Of a stretch of DNA of 14,200 nt, positions 13,595-14,200 are shown piece after piece. The DNA comes from 2-01-FULL-33-17 sp964474375 (lineage in GTDB: Bacteria > Patescibacteriota > Minisyncoccia > Phycocordibacterales > UBA9973): positions 1 through 14,200 of the forward strand of contig CAYYSG010000018.1 in assembly GCA_964474375.1 (NCBI GenBank), read 5' to 3'. A program made the position numbers and the translations under genes. The stretch's first letter is position 1. Every line of letters starts with the position of its first letter. Under the pieces are notes generated by a model. The model was not told the DNA's origin. It did no database searches and saw only the letters and a program-made list of their open reading frames with translations.

Positions 13595-14200
13595 TTAATT
13601 TGACTTTTTCTTCCAATTCTCTATTTCTTTGTGGTTGCCAGATAGTAGCACATTTGAGACTTTGTATTTTTTCTTATTATGCACTAGTACCTCGGGGCGG
13701 GTGTAGATTTCCCCACTACTAATGCGCTCTTCTTCCCGAGAATCAAAGTTACCTAAGACTCCTGATACTTGCCTGCTGATACAGTCAATTAAAATCATAG
13801 CTGGCAGTTCCCCGCCGGTCAGTACATAGTCCCCGATTGAGATTAATTCTGTTTTTAGAATCTTGTCTACACGTGCATCAATGCCTTCGTAGCGTCCGCA
13901 AATTAAAATAACATCAGTGTATCCGCCAATTGGGCGGACAAGTTTTTTTGCATATTGAGTGTCGAATTTCTTGCCTGATGGCGAAAAGTTTATGATTTTG
14001 ATTTTAGAAGATTTTTTCTTAGAAAGCTTTTTAGTGATACTTTCCACGGCTTTGATAACAGGTTCCGCCATCATAACCATACCTGGACCGCCGCCATAAG
14101 GACGCTCGTCTATTTGCTGAGATATGTTACCATCGGGCCAGACTTTGCGATATTTGCCAGTTACAAATTTGCGAGGATTTACAAAGCTGACTTTTATCTT
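13595..14200 (-). CDS. trmD: tRNA (guanine-37-N1)-methyltransferase TrmD, 5' end off the window
   Basis: Methylates G37 next to the anticodon, preventing +1 frameshifts. The frame is open from the window edge (14200), giving 201 visible residues; about 20 N-terminal residues are missing. A start at the internal ATG (14080) would cut through the conserved block D-E-R-P-Y-G-G-G-P-G-M, so it is not the real start. Visible motifs are that block, the SAM-binding trefoil knot I-C-G-R-Y-E-G-I-D-A-R and S-I-G-D-Y-V-L-T-G-G-E-L-P-A-M, S-R followed by G-V-L-G, Y-T-R-P-E-V-L, and L-L-S-G-N-H-K-E-I. The protein stops eight residues after that last motif, so it lacks most of the C-terminal helical domain found in E. 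coli TrmD (255 aa). The linker that carries the catalytic Asp in E. coli is shorter and Glu-rich. It precedes rpoB by about 250 bp on the same strand; I see no rplS or rimM beside it in the visible part. Confidence 0.95.
   Translation of the reverse strand, partial: KIKVSFVNPRKFVTGKYRKVWPDGNISQQIDERPYGGGPGMVMMAEPVIKAVESITKKLSKKKSSKIKIINFSPSGKKFDTQYAKKLVRPIGGYTDVILICGRYEGIDARVDKILKTELISIGDYVLTGGELPAMILIDCISRQVSGVLGNFDSREEERISSGEIYTRPEVLVHNKKKYKVSNVLLSGNHKEIENWKKKSN

Noticed and set aside
13560..13597. Possible terminator after trmD
   Set aside because: AGTC-TTT can pair with AAA-GACT with a bulge and a 12-base loop, but the stem is AT-rich and the following T-run is short; too weak to call.
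1..14200. Altered genetic code (UGA read as Gly or Trp) as in some CPR lineages
   Set aside because: No conserved protein here needs UGA as sense. All visible genes end in TAA or TAG, so the absence of TGA stops is only a small sample.
1..14200. Mobile element, phage, CRISPR array or defence system
   Set aside because: No transposase, integrase, phage gene, direct-repeat array or defence gene was seen. Almost all of the window is housekeeping or envelope genes.

Overview
The window looks like chromosomal DNA from a small-genome, AT-rich bacterium, most likely a member of the Candidate Phyla Radiation / Patescibacteria (Parcubacteria-like). The support is compact RpoB (~1090 aa) and RpoC (1209 aa), a shortened TrmD, a Lys/Pro/Ala-rich tail on the primary sigma factor, an MTH1-type Nudix protein, and short or absent 5' leaders. 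This placement is inferred from protein character, not from a database search. Two runs of exactly 100 N (2984-3083 and 5717-5816) are scaffold-gap placeholders, so this is probably a metagenome-assembled scaffold.

Layout. The left edge holds the 3' end of a tRNA (+ strand), which converges on a two-gene minus-strand unit across a bidirectional hairpin (36-72). The unit is a membrane-embedded processive family-2 glycosyltransferase (790-2055) followed by a membrane-anchored thioredoxin-fold protein (71-754). A compact divergent promoter region (2056-2133) separates it from a plus-strand, membrane-anchored DsbA-like thiol oxidoreductase (2134-2901). A second perfect bidirectional hairpin (2909-2946) then separates that gene from a long minus-strand cluster.

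The cluster reads, in transcription order from the right edge: trmD (5' end off the window), rpoB, rpoC, dnaG, rpoD, a small membrane protein, and an MTH1-like Nudix hydrolase interrupted by an assembly gap. It brings together the two large RNA polymerase subunits, the replication primase and the primary sigma factor, plus a tRNA m1G37 methyltransferase and a probable nucleotide-pool sanitiser. A good sigma-70-type promoter (TTGCAA, 17 bp, TGA-TATACT) lies between trmD and rpoB and implies a leader of about 173 nt with local hairpins.

Four genes (the glycosyltransferase, the DsbA-like gene, dnaG and rpoD) have an exact TATAAT only 7-11 nt before their ATG and no Shine-Dalgarno sequence. This predicts leaderless or nearly leaderless mRNAs. 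By contrast, the internal thioredoxin-like gene has a clear GAGGA ribosome binding site.

I found no mobile element, CRISPR array, phage gene or clear new defence system. The unusual points are the expression architecture, substitutions in the rifampicin region of RpoB, a GC-rich palindrome inside the sigma-factor gene, a truncated TrmD, and two gaps whose true sizes can be estimated from the protein families.
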